From contig CBDHHF010000005.1 of the NCBI GenBank assembly GCA_965263205.1, positions 62,001 to 126,000 on the forward strand: a DNA stretch of 64,000 nucleotides, written 5' to 3'. A program made the position numbers and the translations under genes. This document shows positions 52,167-61,019 of the stretch, one piece after another (position 1 is the first letter of the stretch; the number at the start of each line of letters is the position of its first letter). The stretch is from JBCCIM01 sp965263205 (GTDB taxonomy: Bacteria > Bacteroidota > Rhodothermia > Rhodothermales > JAHQVL01). A model generated the notes under the pieces. It did not search any database. It had not been told where the DNA came from and saw only the letters and a program-made list of their open reading frames with translations.

Positions 52167-53033
52167 ATGACTCCCAATCCATTTGAATACCAGCGCGCCG
52201 GATCTGTCGAAGAAGCAGTTGCGCAATTACAAAACGCCGGTGGTGAAGCCAAATTATTGGCAGGTGGACATAGCCTCATTCCAACAATGAAGTTACGTCT
52301 GAATGCGCCGAGTCTGCTTGTTGACCTGGGAGGCATTGCCGGCCTCGACGGCATTGAAGCCTCTGGCAATCAGGTACACATAGGCGCCATGGCGACGCAC
52401 CGCGCTGTTGAAATGTCGGATATCGTCAAGCAGCATTGTCCGGCCGTTGCAGAGGCCGCGGCTGGTATCGGCGACCCGCAGGTGCGCAACAAAGGCACCA
52501 TTGGCGGAAGCCTCGCCCATGCGGATCCTGCTGCTGACTACCCGGCTCTGGTACTCGCTCTCAACGCGACAATCACCGTACACGGCCCGAGTGGTGAACG
52601 GCGCATTGCGGCTGACGACTTCTTCACAGGCATGTTCGACACCGCACTCGACGAAGCAGAAATTATTACGCGCGTTTCATTCCCGGCACATAGCGCAGGG
52701 TCTGGTTCAGCGTACGCCAAGTTTCCGAACCCTGCATCCCGGTTTGCAGTAGTCGGCGTAGCGGCCCACATTGTGATGGACGGTGGTACATGTACAGATG
52801 CACGTATTGGCATCACGGGTGCAGCACCATCCGCATTTCGGGCAACCGCCATGGAAGATGCACTGAAAGGCAGTTCCCTCAATGGCGAAAGCATCGCCGC
52901 TGCATGCCAGCATACACCCGATGAAGATGACATGCTGAGCGACCTCAGCGGTAGCGCAACATATCGCGCGCACCTTTGCGGTGTAATGGCCCGGCGCGCC
53001 ATTATGGCTGCAGCCAAAGCTGCCAGAGGTTGA
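52167..53033 (+). CDS. Molybdenum hydroxylase FAD subunit (CoxM-like)
   Basis: 288 residues. FAD-binding motifs AKLLAGGHSLIPTMKLR (residues about 29-45) and NKGTIGGSLAHADPAADYPAL, and a C-terminal CO-dehydrogenase flavoprotein domain (FRATAMEDALKGSSLN). It delivers electrons from the iron-sulfur subunit to the final acceptor. It starts 54 bp after the large subunit and belongs to the same transcript. Confidence 0.94.
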   Translation: MTPNPFEYQRAGSVEEAVAQLQNAGGEAKLLAGGHSLIPTMKLRLNAPSLLVDLGGIAGLDGIEASGNQVHIGAMATHRAVEMSDIVKQHCPAVAEAAAGIGDPQVRNKGTIGGSLAHADPAADYPALVLALNATITVHGPSGERRIAADDFFTGMFDTALDEAEIITRVSFPAHSAGSGSAYAKFPNPASRFAVVGVAAHIVMDGGTCTDARIGITGAAPSAFRATAMEDALKGSSLNGESIAAACQHTPDEDDMLSDLSGSATYRAHLCGVMARRAIMAAAKAARG

Positions 53034-53153
53034 CCTGCATAAACCATTAGTAGAAACATCCAGGGTGCATAGTTACCGGCCTGCAACGAAGCGTGCATGT
53101 CCGGCGTTATGCCCCTGGATGTTTTTTATTTCCCCATTCAGCGTCAGTGTACC

Positions 53154-54066
53154 ATGACATACGCCAGCATAGAAGCTGTTCAGGCAGGGTTGCGTACCCA
53201 CAACTACATTGCAGACCGAGGACTGGCTACGACCCTCTTTCTGGCCCTCAAAATGCAACGCCCCTTGTTTTTGGAAGGCGAAGCCGGCGTAGGTAAAACG
53301 GAAGTGGCGAAAGTGCTGGCCGGTATGCTTGGCGGCCAATTGATTCGGCTGCAGTGTTACGAAGGGTTGGATGTAAATACGGCAGTATACGAGTGGAATT
53401 ATGCCCGGCAGATGTTACAGATTCGCATGCTCGAAGCGGACAAACAAGACCAGGATGCTATCCAGCAAGAAATCTTTGGCCCCGACTACCTCATCAAGCG
53501 ACCACTGCTCACAGCCCTCGAAGCCGGCACCATGGACAGCCCGGTAGTCCTCCTCATCGACGAACTCGATCGCGCGGACGAAGAATTCGAAGCCTTTTTA
53601 CTCGAACTGCTATCCGATTTCCAGATTACAATCCCTGAACTGGGAACGATCAAAGCAACCGTCCCCCCCCCATGTCATCATCACCTCCAACAGGACGCGG
53701 GAAATCCACGATGCACTGAAAAGACGGTGCCTCTATCATTGGGTAGATTACCCGTCTTTCGAAAAAGAACTAGCCATTATTCAGATGCGCGTGCCGGGAC
53801 TATCAGCCGGCCTTGCGAAACAAGTTGTTGCGTTCCTGCACGAACTTCGTGCGGCGGATTTGTATAAACAACCAGGCGTAGCTGAAACCATCGACTGGTC
53901 GCGTGCACTCATGCTGTTGAACCAGGGCGAGTTGGAAGCTGATACCGTTGAAGATACATTGGGTACACTCCTTAAGTATCGAGACGATATTACCAAAGTA
54001 TCAGGCTCGCAGGCAGCTACGCTTCTGGAGCAGGCACGCGTGCGACTGGCCGACATGCAGGACTAA
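53154..54066 (+). pseudogene. MoxR/CoxD-type AAA+ ATPase, frameshifted at a poly-C tract
   Basis: Start ATG 53154 (MTYASIEAVQAGLRTHNYIADRG). Walker A EGEAGVGKTEVAK, Walker B VLLIDELDRADEEFE. The frame breaks in a run of nine C (53663-53671). With eight C it continues into HVIITSNRTREIHDALKRRCLYHWVDYPSFEKE (sensor and arginine-finger region) and ends at 54066, giving about 303 residues. CoxD helps build the Mo site of CO dehydrogenase and usually works with the VWA protein CoxE, found here at 55335. The extra C may be an assembly error or true slippage. Confidence 0.85.
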
Positions 54067-54170
54067 AATCCGCACCGTATATTGTAAGCCCTAATCCTGG
54101 TGCGACCACACGCCAATTGCAGGGCCCCCAACGCCTTTTTTTGCTCATTGTTGGATACACATAATTCAGG

Positions 54171-55160
54171 ATGTCAGAAATACTCACAGACACCTTCGGC
54201 CGCTTCCACAGCTACTTGCGCATTTCACTGACTGAGCGTTGTAATCTGAGATGCCAGTACTGCATGCCTGAGGAAGGCGTAAACTTGCAGCCCCAGTCGC
54301 ACATTATGACGTTCGAAGAAATCGAACGGTTGGTGCGGCTCTTTGCTAACGAAGGCGTCACCAAAATCCGACTTACAGGCGGCGAGCCCCTGGTTCGCAA
54401 AGATGTAGATCAACTCATTGCCAGACTTGGACAAGTTGAAGGCATTAAGACTTTTGCCATCACCACAAACGGCCTCCTTGTCCCCAAGAAAATCAAGGCG
54501 ATGCACGCTGCCGGCATCAACCTGATGAACATTAGTCTGGATACGCTCAACCCCAAAAAATTTGAGTTTATCACAAGGCGCAAAGGCTTTCACCTCGTCA
54601 TGGAGGCCATTGACCTGGCACTTGAATATGGCTACGCACCCGTGAAGGTGAACTGTGTGGTCATGAAAAACGTCAACGACAACGAGTTGGCAGATTTTGT
54701 GTCCCTTACGCGCGATAAAAACATTGAAGTACGCTTCATCGAGTACATGCCGTTTGACGGCAACGGGTGGAATGACGGGCAATTCCTTTCGTACACAGAC
54801 ATGATTTCACGTATCGAGGAAGTTCACCCAACGCTTGAGCGTTGCCAGGATGCTCCAAACGACACATCCAAAACCTACCAGGTACCCGGTTATGTGGGAC
54901 GTGTAGGGTTTATCACTTCGATGAGTGAGCAGTTTTGCGGCTCGTGTAACCGGCTGCGACTTACGGCAGACGGCAACCTTAAAGTCTGCCTTTTCGGGAA
55001 AGCAGAAGTGAGTTTACGGGATGCCATGCGCGCCGGCGCCTCCGATGAAGAACTTGGTACCATTATCCAGGCAGCTGTACAGCGAAAGAAAGCAGCGCAT
55101 GCCGGCATGTACAACTTGAAAGATATGGAGAATCGCCCCATGATCCTTATTGGTGGCTAG
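54171..55160 (+). CDS. moaA: GTP 3',8-cyclase (molybdopterin synthesis)
   Basis: A 329-residue radical SAM enzyme that makes the first intermediate of molybdopterin from GTP. N-terminal cluster motif ERCNLRCQYCMPEEGV, LTGGEPLVRKD, ISLDTLNPKKF, the C-terminal second cluster ligands CGSCNRLRLTADGNLKVCLFG, and the typical Gly-Gly C-terminus (LIGG) needed for activity. It lies between the CoxD and CoxE genes. Its TAG stop sits in the left end of MITE-like element 2. Confidence 0.96.
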   Translation: MSEILTDTFGRFHSYLRISLTERCNLRCQYCMPEEGVNLQPQSHIMTFEEIERLVRLFANEGVTKIRLTGGEPLVRKDVDQLIARLGQVEGIKTFAITTNGLLVPKKIKAMHAAGINLMNISLDTLNPKKFEFITRRKGFHLVMEAIDLALEYGYAPVKVNCVVMKNVNDNELADFVSLTRDKNIEVRFIEYMPFDGNGWNDGQFLSYTDMISRIEEVHPTLERCQDAPNDTSKTYQVPGYVGRVGFITSMSEQFCGSCNRLRLTADGNLKVCLFGKAEVSLRDAMRAGASDEELGTIIQAAVQRKKAAHAGMYNLKDMENRPMILIGG

Positions 55161-55322
55161 TACTCTGACAAGCTGATACTGTCGCGTTCTGAATCCTTCT
55201 TTTTGCCCTCCACAGCGTTGCAAAATCTCGACTTAAAACCATTAGGCCTGCGATTTCGCGTCTTGTGGAAAACAAAAATAAAGATCCATTTACACGACAT
55301 TACCAACTTGTCAGAGTACTAG
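55157..55322. mobile_element. MITE-like foldback element 2 (166 bp)
   Basis: CTAGTACTCTGACAAG at 55157-55172 is repeated exactly as an inverted copy at 55307-55322, and the complementarity continues imperfectly for over 40 bp inward; the middle is partly self-complementary as well. There is no coding capacity. Each end has CTAG, so a TA target duplication (55158-55159 and 55320-55321), as made by IS630/Tc1-type enzymes, fits. It separates moaA from the CoxE gene, and its left end provides moaA's stop codon. Confidence 0.75.
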
Positions 55323-55334
55323 GGCCTCTTAGCA

Positions 55335-56507
55335 ATGAAAGCGCACGGTTTTTCAGATCACGTCGTAGCGTTTGGACGGGTACTCCGCCGGCTGGGTTTT
55401 TCGGTTGGTCCTGCTCAAATGATGCTCGCATTACAAGCTGTTTCGCACGTTGGCGTGACGCGCAAAGAAGATGTCAAGTATGCGCTAAAAGCATGCTTCG
55501 TCTCGCGTAAAGACGAGCAAGAACTGTTTGAGCAAGCGTTCAAACTGTTCTGGAAAGCCCCCACGAAATTCCCAAAGGTGATGCAATGGTTGCTGCAGCA
55601 AACCCAGATCCCCGTTAAAGCCAGCGCCGGCGGCTATCACCGCATTCAAGAAGCGCTACGCGAACACAAAGACCGGCAGAAACCCAAAAAGCGAAGTGAG
55701 CAAACGTCGGAAAGTGAAATTGAGCTGGAGCAGATCGTAACCTATAGCCCAACAGAAGTGCTCCGCCAAAAGGACTTTGCTGCCTTCACCAACGCTGATA
55801 TCGCAGCTGCCAAACAGTACATGACGCGGTTTCACTGGCCCATACCGCCCTATGCGTCGCGCAGGTTTTTGCCGGCATCGCGAGGCACCAAACTTGATTT
55901 TCGAACCACAGCCAGAAAAAGCAGCCGTACAGCCGGCGAGCCTATACAACTAGCAAATCTGGCAAAAAAGCTAAAACCCCGTCCCGTGGTCTTGATCTGC
56001 GATATTAGCGGTTCAATGGAACGGTACGCGCAAATGCTGCTGTATTTTATGCACTTATTGACTGCCGACAAACGGAACGTGGAGAGTTTTGTATTCGGCA
56101 CTCGCATGACGCGCATCACACACCTGCTCAAACACCAGGATGTTGATGCAGCATTGCACGACGTTTCGAAAGAAGTACTCGACTGGGCCGGCGGCACAAA
56201 AATTGGCGAGGCCATCAAGACATTCAACTACACGTGGCTCCGCCGTGTGATGAAAAGTAACAGCGTAGTACTCGTGATCAGCGACGGTTGGGACCGCGGC
56301 GATTCTTCCCTGCTCGCACACGAAATGCAACGTCTCCGCCGTAGCTGCCATCGCCTCATCTGGCTTAATCCTCTCATGGGCTACAACGACTATGAGCCCC
56401 TCACCCAGGGCATGCAAGCCGCCCTCCCCTACGTCGACCACCTGCTGTCGGTACACAATCTGGTTTCACTGGAACAGTTGACCAAAGTGCTCGCTCGCAT
56501 TCGGTGA
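55335..56507 (+). CDS. VWA-domain protein, CoxE-like
   Basis: 390 residues. The N-terminal half is helical (FSDHVVAFGRVLRRLGFSVGPAQMMLALQAVSHVG). The C-terminal half is a von Willebrand A domain with the metal-ion site DISGSM near residues 223-228, FGTRMTRITHLL, GGTKIGEAIKTF and VISDGWDRGD. CoxE proteins pair with CoxD ATPases in the maturation of Mo hydroxylases. It starts 13 bp after the foldback element. Confidence 0.9.
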   Translation: MKAHGFSDHVVAFGRVLRRLGFSVGPAQMMLALQAVSHVGVTRKEDVKYALKACFVSRKDEQELFEQAFKLFWKAPTKFPKVMQWLLQQTQIPVKASAGGYHRIQEALREHKDRQKPKKRSEQTSESEIELEQIVTYSPTEVLRQKDFAAFTNADIAAAKQYMTRFHWPIPPYASRRFLPASRGTKLDFRTTARKSSRTAGEPIQLANLAKKLKPRPVVLICDISGSMERYAQMLLYFMHLLTADKRNVESFVFGTRMTRITHLLKHQDVDAALHDVSKEVLDWAGGTKIGEAIKTFNYTWLRRVMKSNSVVLVISDGWDRGDSSLLAHEMQRLRRSCHRLIWLNPLMGYNDYEPLTQGMQAALPYVDHLLSVHNLVSLEQLTKVLARIR

Positions 56508-56590
56508 ATGGGAGTGCCGAATGCCGAGTTTCGAATGCCGAATGTTGAGTGCCGAATGTTGAATGCATAAGGAATTGCGCCATCCTTCCC
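56508..56590. repeat. Degenerate GCCGAATG short repeats
   Basis: From about 56514 to 56570 the word GCCGAATG or a close variant recurs every 8-14 bp (GTGCCGAATGCCGAGTTTCG and so on). It belongs to the same low-complexity class as 24160-24195 and 57217-57258, seen in the opposite orientation. It follows the CoxE stop directly. Confidence 0.7.
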
Positions 56591-56843
56591 CCATGTCATC
56601 CTGAACCCAGTGAAGGATCTTTCAAGGACTAACAGAGCCCTCACCCATGCCATCCTGAGCCCTGCGAAGGATCTCTCAAGGACTAGCAGAGCCCTCACCC
56701 ATGTCTTCCTGATCCCAGTGAAGGATCTCTCAAGGACTAGCAGCTCCTTCCCTCATGTCATCCTGAACCCAGCGAGGGATCTCTCAAGGCTTAGCAGCCC
56801 CCATCCCCCATGTCATCCTGAGCGCAGCCGAAGGATCTGTGCA
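56591..56843. repeat. Five-copy 54-bp tandem repeat with hairpin
   Basis: Units start with CCATGTCATCCTGA or variants at 56591, 56645, 56699, 56753 and 56808, giving periods 54, 54, 54 and 55. Each carries ATCCTGA...GAAGGATCT, the REP-like hairpin found throughout the window, followed in the first four by CTCAAGGACTAGCAGAGCCC-type spacer; the fifth unit is truncated after the hairpin. Confidence 0.9.
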
Positions 56844-57267
56844 AAGTAACCACTTACAGGCCGGCAATGCAGACAAAATTGTGTCGCATTGTCCAAGGTC
56901 AAACAACCAGCTACCCCCGAGCTCACAGGCATAATTGGATGGACTTGCTATGCTGAGATCCTTCGCGAGGCTCAGGATGACATGGGGGGAAGCAGATCAC
57001 CTTTCCGCAACCAATAGCCCCTACCACCACGTCATACCGGACTTGGTTCGGGACCCAGTGCGGGCCGGCGATGCCGGGAGGTAATACAATGCTGCGTGCT
57101 CCCTCAGATCCTTCGGCTGCGCTCAGGATGACGGGAGTGAAGTGCTGAGCTAGTCTGATAGAGATCCTTCGCGGGGCTCAGGATGACACGAGGGAAGGAT
57201 GACACAATTCCTCATGCACTCAACATTCGGCACTCAACATTCGGCACTCAACATTCGGCATTCAACC
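56844..57267. repeat. Intergenic region with further REP-like elements and 14-bp repeats
   Basis: No gene seen. Reverse-orientation hairpins GATCCTTCG...CTCAGGATGAC lie near 56957-56980, 57107-57132 and 57161-57188. A related hairpin-like GTCATACCGGACTTGGTTCGG lies near 57033. Three exact 14-bp tandem units CACTCAACATTCGG cover 57217-57258. Confidence 0.7.
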
Positions 57268-57870
57268 TCAGCTTCTAATCCTGATGGAATCTGAGAGTGC
57301 GTTGTTGAGCCGGCTGCGTTTGTCGAGCCAATCTTTGGCGGATTCGATGCCTTTGATGACGCGATGTACAGGCTCGGCGCCCAGGCCGATGATTAAGCCG
57401 CTTATCAGATGCTGGATGGGCACGCCGAGGGCATCCAGCACGGGAATCTGCTGGGGAGCCAGGGCTTGTTTGATGATTGCAATCAGGTTTACATCAGCAA
57501 GCAAGCACAGGCAAATGCCCATTGCCGAGGTGGCAAAAAAGGCGAAGGTTCGCACAAAGGCGTGCCGCACCGCGTGGCTCGAAAACTCGATGGTTTGGCC
57601 TGGACGGATATCCTGCTCCACATCGGTATACTGCCGGATCCGCCGGCTCAAGCCAAGCGAACTGAGGGTTTTCTTCCGCCGCTTATCTTCCACGCGCGCA
57701 GCGAAGCGCTTCATAAGCACCTCGGTACGCTGATTCCAAAAATGATGGGCCTGAATCCGTAGTTCTACCACGTTCCAGATCGTCATGATCACCTCCATCA
57801 CCCGCTCAATAAGCAACGCCATGAGCAGCACAAGCATGTAGAGGTACGTAATTGTAAGAATCGTTTCCAT
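57268..57870 (-). CDS. Uncharacterised membrane protein, paralogue of the amidase membrane domain
   Basis: 200 residues. One N-terminal helix (ILTITYLYMLVLLMALLIERVMEVIM), a charged cytoplasmic stretch of about 75 residues, then two helices (FVRTFAFFATSAMGICLCLLADVNLI and VPIQHLISGLIIGLGAEPVHRVIKGIE). The LLIERVME and GLGAEPVHRVIK motifs match FLIERLLEF and GGGSQPIHFLIK in the next gene upstream (57901-59061), so the two share a membrane domain. I do not recognise the family. They are 30 bp apart and probably form one transcript. Confidence 0.75.
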   Translation of the reverse strand: METILTITYLYMLVLLMALLIERVMEVIMTIWNVVELRIQAHHFWNQRTEVLMKRFAARVEDKRRKKTLSSLGLSRRIRQYTDVEQDIRPGQTIEFSSHAVRHAFVRTFAFFATSAMGICLCLLADVNLIAIIKQALAPQQIPVLDALGVPIQHLISGLIIGLGAEPVHRVIKGIESAKDWLDKRSRLNNALSDSIRIRS

Positions 57871-57900
57871 GGTTTCTGTCCGTAGGTTCTATTCCTGGTA

Positions 57901-59061
57901 TCAGGCAAAAATGCGCTGTTTTTGCTTGTAGAAAATCAGCTCAGTTTGGGCATCATGCGACTGCCAGGCTTCAAAGCAGTTTTTAACGAGGGCCTCAAAT
58001 GCCTCGTAAGGAAAATTAGACCCCGAACACGCGGTTGGTCGAACCTCACGATGAGAAAGGATCGTCTCCCCAAAATCGACGGGAATGTTGTACAAATGAC
58101 ACCATAGCGCTACCACCTTGGCAGCGGATAGCAGTTGGATATCTGTAGGACGCAGGTTTCCAAACTGTCCGCTATCGTTGCTAAATGGATCTCCCGGGTC
58201 TGAATGGAAATTTCCATTGAGCGCAATCCCCAACGAACGGCTGTTTACGCCCAATGCATGCACCCCTGTGCGATCCCAGCGACAAAAATTATTGATGGTG
58301 CCGTCATCTGCTATCACGCTATGATATCCTGTAGACCAGCCCTTCACTTCTACAATTTCCCGAACTACATCCAAAAACGATGCGTCACTGTGCAGTGCGG
58401 TGTGGTGGTACACAATGAGATCGGGAGGCGCCGGCCTGAAATTTCGATTCTCCAACGATTCAGGACGATAGCCACCGTTGTATGGCACATCTAAAATTTT
58501 GAAAAAGGGGTCGGGATCATCACTCAGGTCCACAATGACGCCCGACGGCGTGACGATAGGAAGCACTTCAGGTGGGCCGGCTTCTACCACACGACGCTGG
58601 TTCAGGAATTTGATGAGGAAATGAATAGGCTGAGAGCCTCCCCCAATCAGGACGCCCGTCAGTACCCAATCGAGTCCTCCTTGCAAGCCATCAAAAGCGC
58701 CGAGTGGTCCAAACAAACCAAAATTTGCAATCCAGCAAAGAGCAATGCCCGCAGCAACCCCGACCAGCTGCAACCAGAAGCGCTGTACCGTTTCGAAGGT
58801 ATTCCGCGGCTCCATGGCTTCCATGGTGAACAGAACAGGCGAGAACTGCTCATTAAAGTCCTCTTCAGTTAGGTGCTCGTCCGTTTGTTGCTGTATTTCC
58901 GGCAACACGAGCTCCTTCTGCTCAAACCAGTCGAGGTCTGAAAACGCCAGCTTTTTAAACAGACCATTGAGAAACTCGAGGAGCCGCTCAATTAAAAAAG
59001 AAAGCCCAAGTGCTGTACTAAGCAACAGCATGATGAGCATAAAACTACCTTCTTCAAGCAT
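57901..59061 (-). CDS. Membrane-anchored N-acetylmuramoyl-L-alanine amidase (Amidase_2/PGRP domain)
   Basis: 386 residues. The N-terminal half is a membrane domain: helix FMLIMLLLSTALGLSFLIERLLEFLNG, a roughly 85-residue soluble loop, and two helices ending in GVLIGGGSQPIHFLIK. From about residue 210 comes an Amidase_2 domain: LIVYHHTALHSD (first zinc His), STGYHSVIADDG, HALGVNSRSLGIALNGNF and ILSHREVRPTACSG (second zinc His and the Cys/Asp position). It should cut the sugar-peptide bond of peptidoglycan while tethered in the inner membrane. The combination of this membrane domain with an amidase is unfamiliar to me. Confidence 0.82.
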   Translation of the reverse strand: MLEEGSFMLIMLLLSTALGLSFLIERLLEFLNGLFKKLAFSDLDWFEQKELVLPEIQQQTDEHLTEEDFNEQFSPVLFTMEAMEPRNTFETVQRFWLQLVGVAAGIALCWIANFGLFGPLGAFDGLQGGLDWVLTGVLIGGGSQPIHFLIKFLNQRRVVEAGPPEVLPIVTPSGVIVDLSDDPDPFFKILDVPYNGGYRPESLENRNFRPAPPDLIVYHHTALHSDASFLDVVREIVEVKGWSTGYHSVIADDGTINNFCRWDRTGVHALGVNSRSLGIALNGNFHSDPGDPFSNDSGQFGNLRPTDIQLLSAAKVVALWCHLYNIPVDFGETILSHREVRPTACSGSNFPYEAFEALVKNCFEAWQSHDAQTELIFYKQKQRIFA

Positions 59062-59114
59062 AATGCCTCGATGGGATTCATTTTGCAGCGAAGCAACTGC
59101 AAAACACTGTGGGA

Positions 59115-59651
59115 TTACTTTTTCCTGTAGTAACCGTCAAACCAGGTCGTCCAGGTCTTACCATCATCTGTCGATTGCACAAAATGTTGCCGTACCCGAC
59201 CGTCCTCCAGCCTGCTCCAGGTACCATTTAGCAGATAGCTGCTACCATCGGAATTAACCCATCTGCCTTTTAACACCATGCTACCGTCTTCCAGTCCCCC
59301 TTTAAAGTAACCAATGTTGCCGGCCACATCTACCCATACCTGGTGCCAGAGACGGTCCGATGGATCGTAGTAATTGATGCTCTGTCCCCAAGAACCACTG
59401 GCCGACGTCCAATTTTCTTGAAGCATGCAGCCATTGGTCTGGCGGGTAATGCTGTTCTCGCCGGCTTTGGTGCCATCAGCTGTTTCAACAACCCAGTCGC
59501 CCAGCCAAAAATCAAATGCCCGGTAAGCCGCATCGGTTGTACAGGGAGACGCCGTTTGCTGTGCGAGGACGGGAGCAGGTAAACAAACACATGGCAATAC
59601 AACAATGGCTACCAGTTTCGCAGCAATATTCCAGTTCGTCATGTTAATCAC
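59115..59651 (-). CDS. Exported DUF1579-like protein
   Basis: 178 residues with a signal peptide (MINMTNWNIAAKLVAIVVLPCVCLPAPVLA). The mature part has ACTTDAAYRAFDFWLGDWVVETADGTKAGENSITRQTNGCMLQENWTSASG and later WHQVWVDVAGN and LKGRW, a lipocalin-like beta-barrel pattern often annotated as hypothetical with DFWLGDW. Function unknown; it may bind a small hydrophobic ligand in the periplasm. It is upstream of the amidase gene on the same strand. Confidence 0.78.
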   Translation of the reverse strand: MINMTNWNIAAKLVAIVVLPCVCLPAPVLAQQTASPCTTDAAYRAFDFWLGDWVVETADGTKAGENSITRQTNGCMLQENWTSASGSWGQSINYYDPSDRLWHQVWVDVAGNIGYFKGGLEDGSMVLKGRWVNSDGSSYLLNGTWSRLEDGRVRQHFVQSTDDGKTWTTWFDGYYRKK

Positions 59652-59681
59652 AAAATAGGAGTTCTACATTGATCAGGCGGT

Positions 59682-60498
59682 TTAAAGCAGGTTTTTCACC
59701 CGCCCACCATCGACAACCATACCGATGCCGGTAATGTAGCCAGCCGGCTTGCTAACCAAAAACGCAGCTGCTGCGGCAAACTCTTCAGGTTCACCCAATC
59801 GTTTCAACGCATTGTCAGCAGCCCAACTGGATTCGATTTCAGCCTCTGTCTGGCCTGTCTGTGCCTGGATAGCATCGGAAAGATCTTTGAGTCTCGCCGT
59901 CTTGGTATACCCCGGCATAATGGTATTTACTGTGATGCCAAGTGGGCCGAGTTCAAGGGAAAGGCTTTTTGCAAAACCCTGGACCCCGGCTCGCGAAGTA
60001 TTTGATAGATACAGGTTAGGAATCGGCTGACGCGCTGAAACCGAGGTAACCATCAAAATGCGCGCTACCGGATCGGGGGAAGCTGCAGCTTTTTTCAGTA
60101 ACGGCAGCGCATGCCGGCACAGGTTGATGGTGCTGATGAGATTTAGCTCAAGCGCATCCCGCCATTGATCTGCCGAAAAATTATCGATGTAACCCGCCGG
60201 TGGTCCGCCGGCATTGGTCACCAGAATATCCAGATCCTCCCCACTTCTCCGTCGTTTCAAACATCATCCGCATGATGTTATCTTCACTGGTCACATCACA
60301 TTCAACAGCCAACACCTTTTCGGCTGATACGCCACTTTCTTCAACCATGCGCTGCGCAGCTGCCTCAATTCGCGCTTTGCTCCGCGAACAAATTACCACG
60401 TTACATCCTTCTTTAAGGAGCGCCGTTGCCGTAGCATAGCCCAATCCATCGCTGGCGCCGGCAACCAGTGCAATCCGGTTGGTTAGACCTAAATCCAT
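59682..60498 (-). pseudogene. Short-chain dehydrogenase/reductase, one frameshift
   Basis: Starting at ATG 60498, the cofactor motif VAGASDGLGYATA and ECDVTSEDNIMRMMFETTEKWG are read; then the frame is lost near 60232-60242. Removing one base joins DLDILVTNAGGPPAGYIDN (NAG motif), the catalytic Ser in MVTSVSARQ, the YLSNTSRAG segment in the place of the YxxxK motif, and the C-terminal TGIGMVVDGGRVKNLL. The Tyr-Lys pair looks altered (NTSRAG instead of YSASKAG), which recalls the FabG-like SDRs with NAGGPPAG. About 272 residues if repaired. Confidence 0.78.
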
Positions 60499-60633
60499 AA
60501 ATTCTTTGAGTAATCTTCGTTTATAATATGCCTCTTCACACCGAAGTTAAGGTATCATAGATGACAAGTCACGTTCGGCCTCCATATTCCTACTAAACAC
60601 GCCTGGCGTACCATCTTTTTAATGGCTTTAATT

Positions 60634-61011
60634 ATGCGTTCGACCGTTAGAACTGATCAGGCCCCTGCTGCAATAGGCCCTTACAGCCAGGCCATTCTGG
60701 CCAATGACACCCTGTATTGCTCAGGGCAGATCGCCATTGATCCTGAGACGGGTGTGCTGGTTACCTCATCCATTGAGGCCGAGACAGAAATGGTACTCAA
60801 AAACCTGGGTGCCGTGCTTCGTTCTGTACAGATGGATTACGAGCAAGTGGTGCGGTGTACGGTCTATCTGACAGATATGAATGACTATGCGGTGGTAAAC
60901 GAAGTGTATGCCCGGTATTTCAGGGAAGACCCGCCGGCCCGCGAAACCGTTGCCGTTCAAGCCCTCCCCCGCGGCGCGCGCGTTGAAATTTCCTGTATTG
61001 CGGTACGGTAA
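60634..61011 (+). CDS. ridA: RidA family reactive intermediate deaminase
   Basis: 125 residues from ATG 60634 (MRSTVRTDQAPAAIGPYSQAILANDTLYCSGQIAIDP); an in-frame ATG at 60622 would add four. RidA hallmarks: GPYSQA, SGQIAIDPETG, and the conserved Arg of the active site in PARETVAVQALPRGARVEIS. The trimeric enzyme hydrolyses reactive 2-aminoacrylate/imine intermediates. It is divergent from the short-chain dehydrogenase gene. Confidence 0.92.
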   Translation: MRSTVRTDQAPAAIGPYSQAILANDTLYCSGQIAIDPETGVLVTSSIEAETEMVLKNLGAVLRSVQMDYEQVVRCTVYLTDMNDYAVVNEVYARYFREDPPARETVAVQALPRGARVEISCIAVR

Positions 61012-61019
61012 GTGGAGAT

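Noticed and set aside
56591..56843. Possible CRISPR array because of regular 54-bp spacing
   Set aside because: The whole unit, spacer-like part included, is repeated; there are no unique spacers and no cas genes, so it is a tandem repeat.
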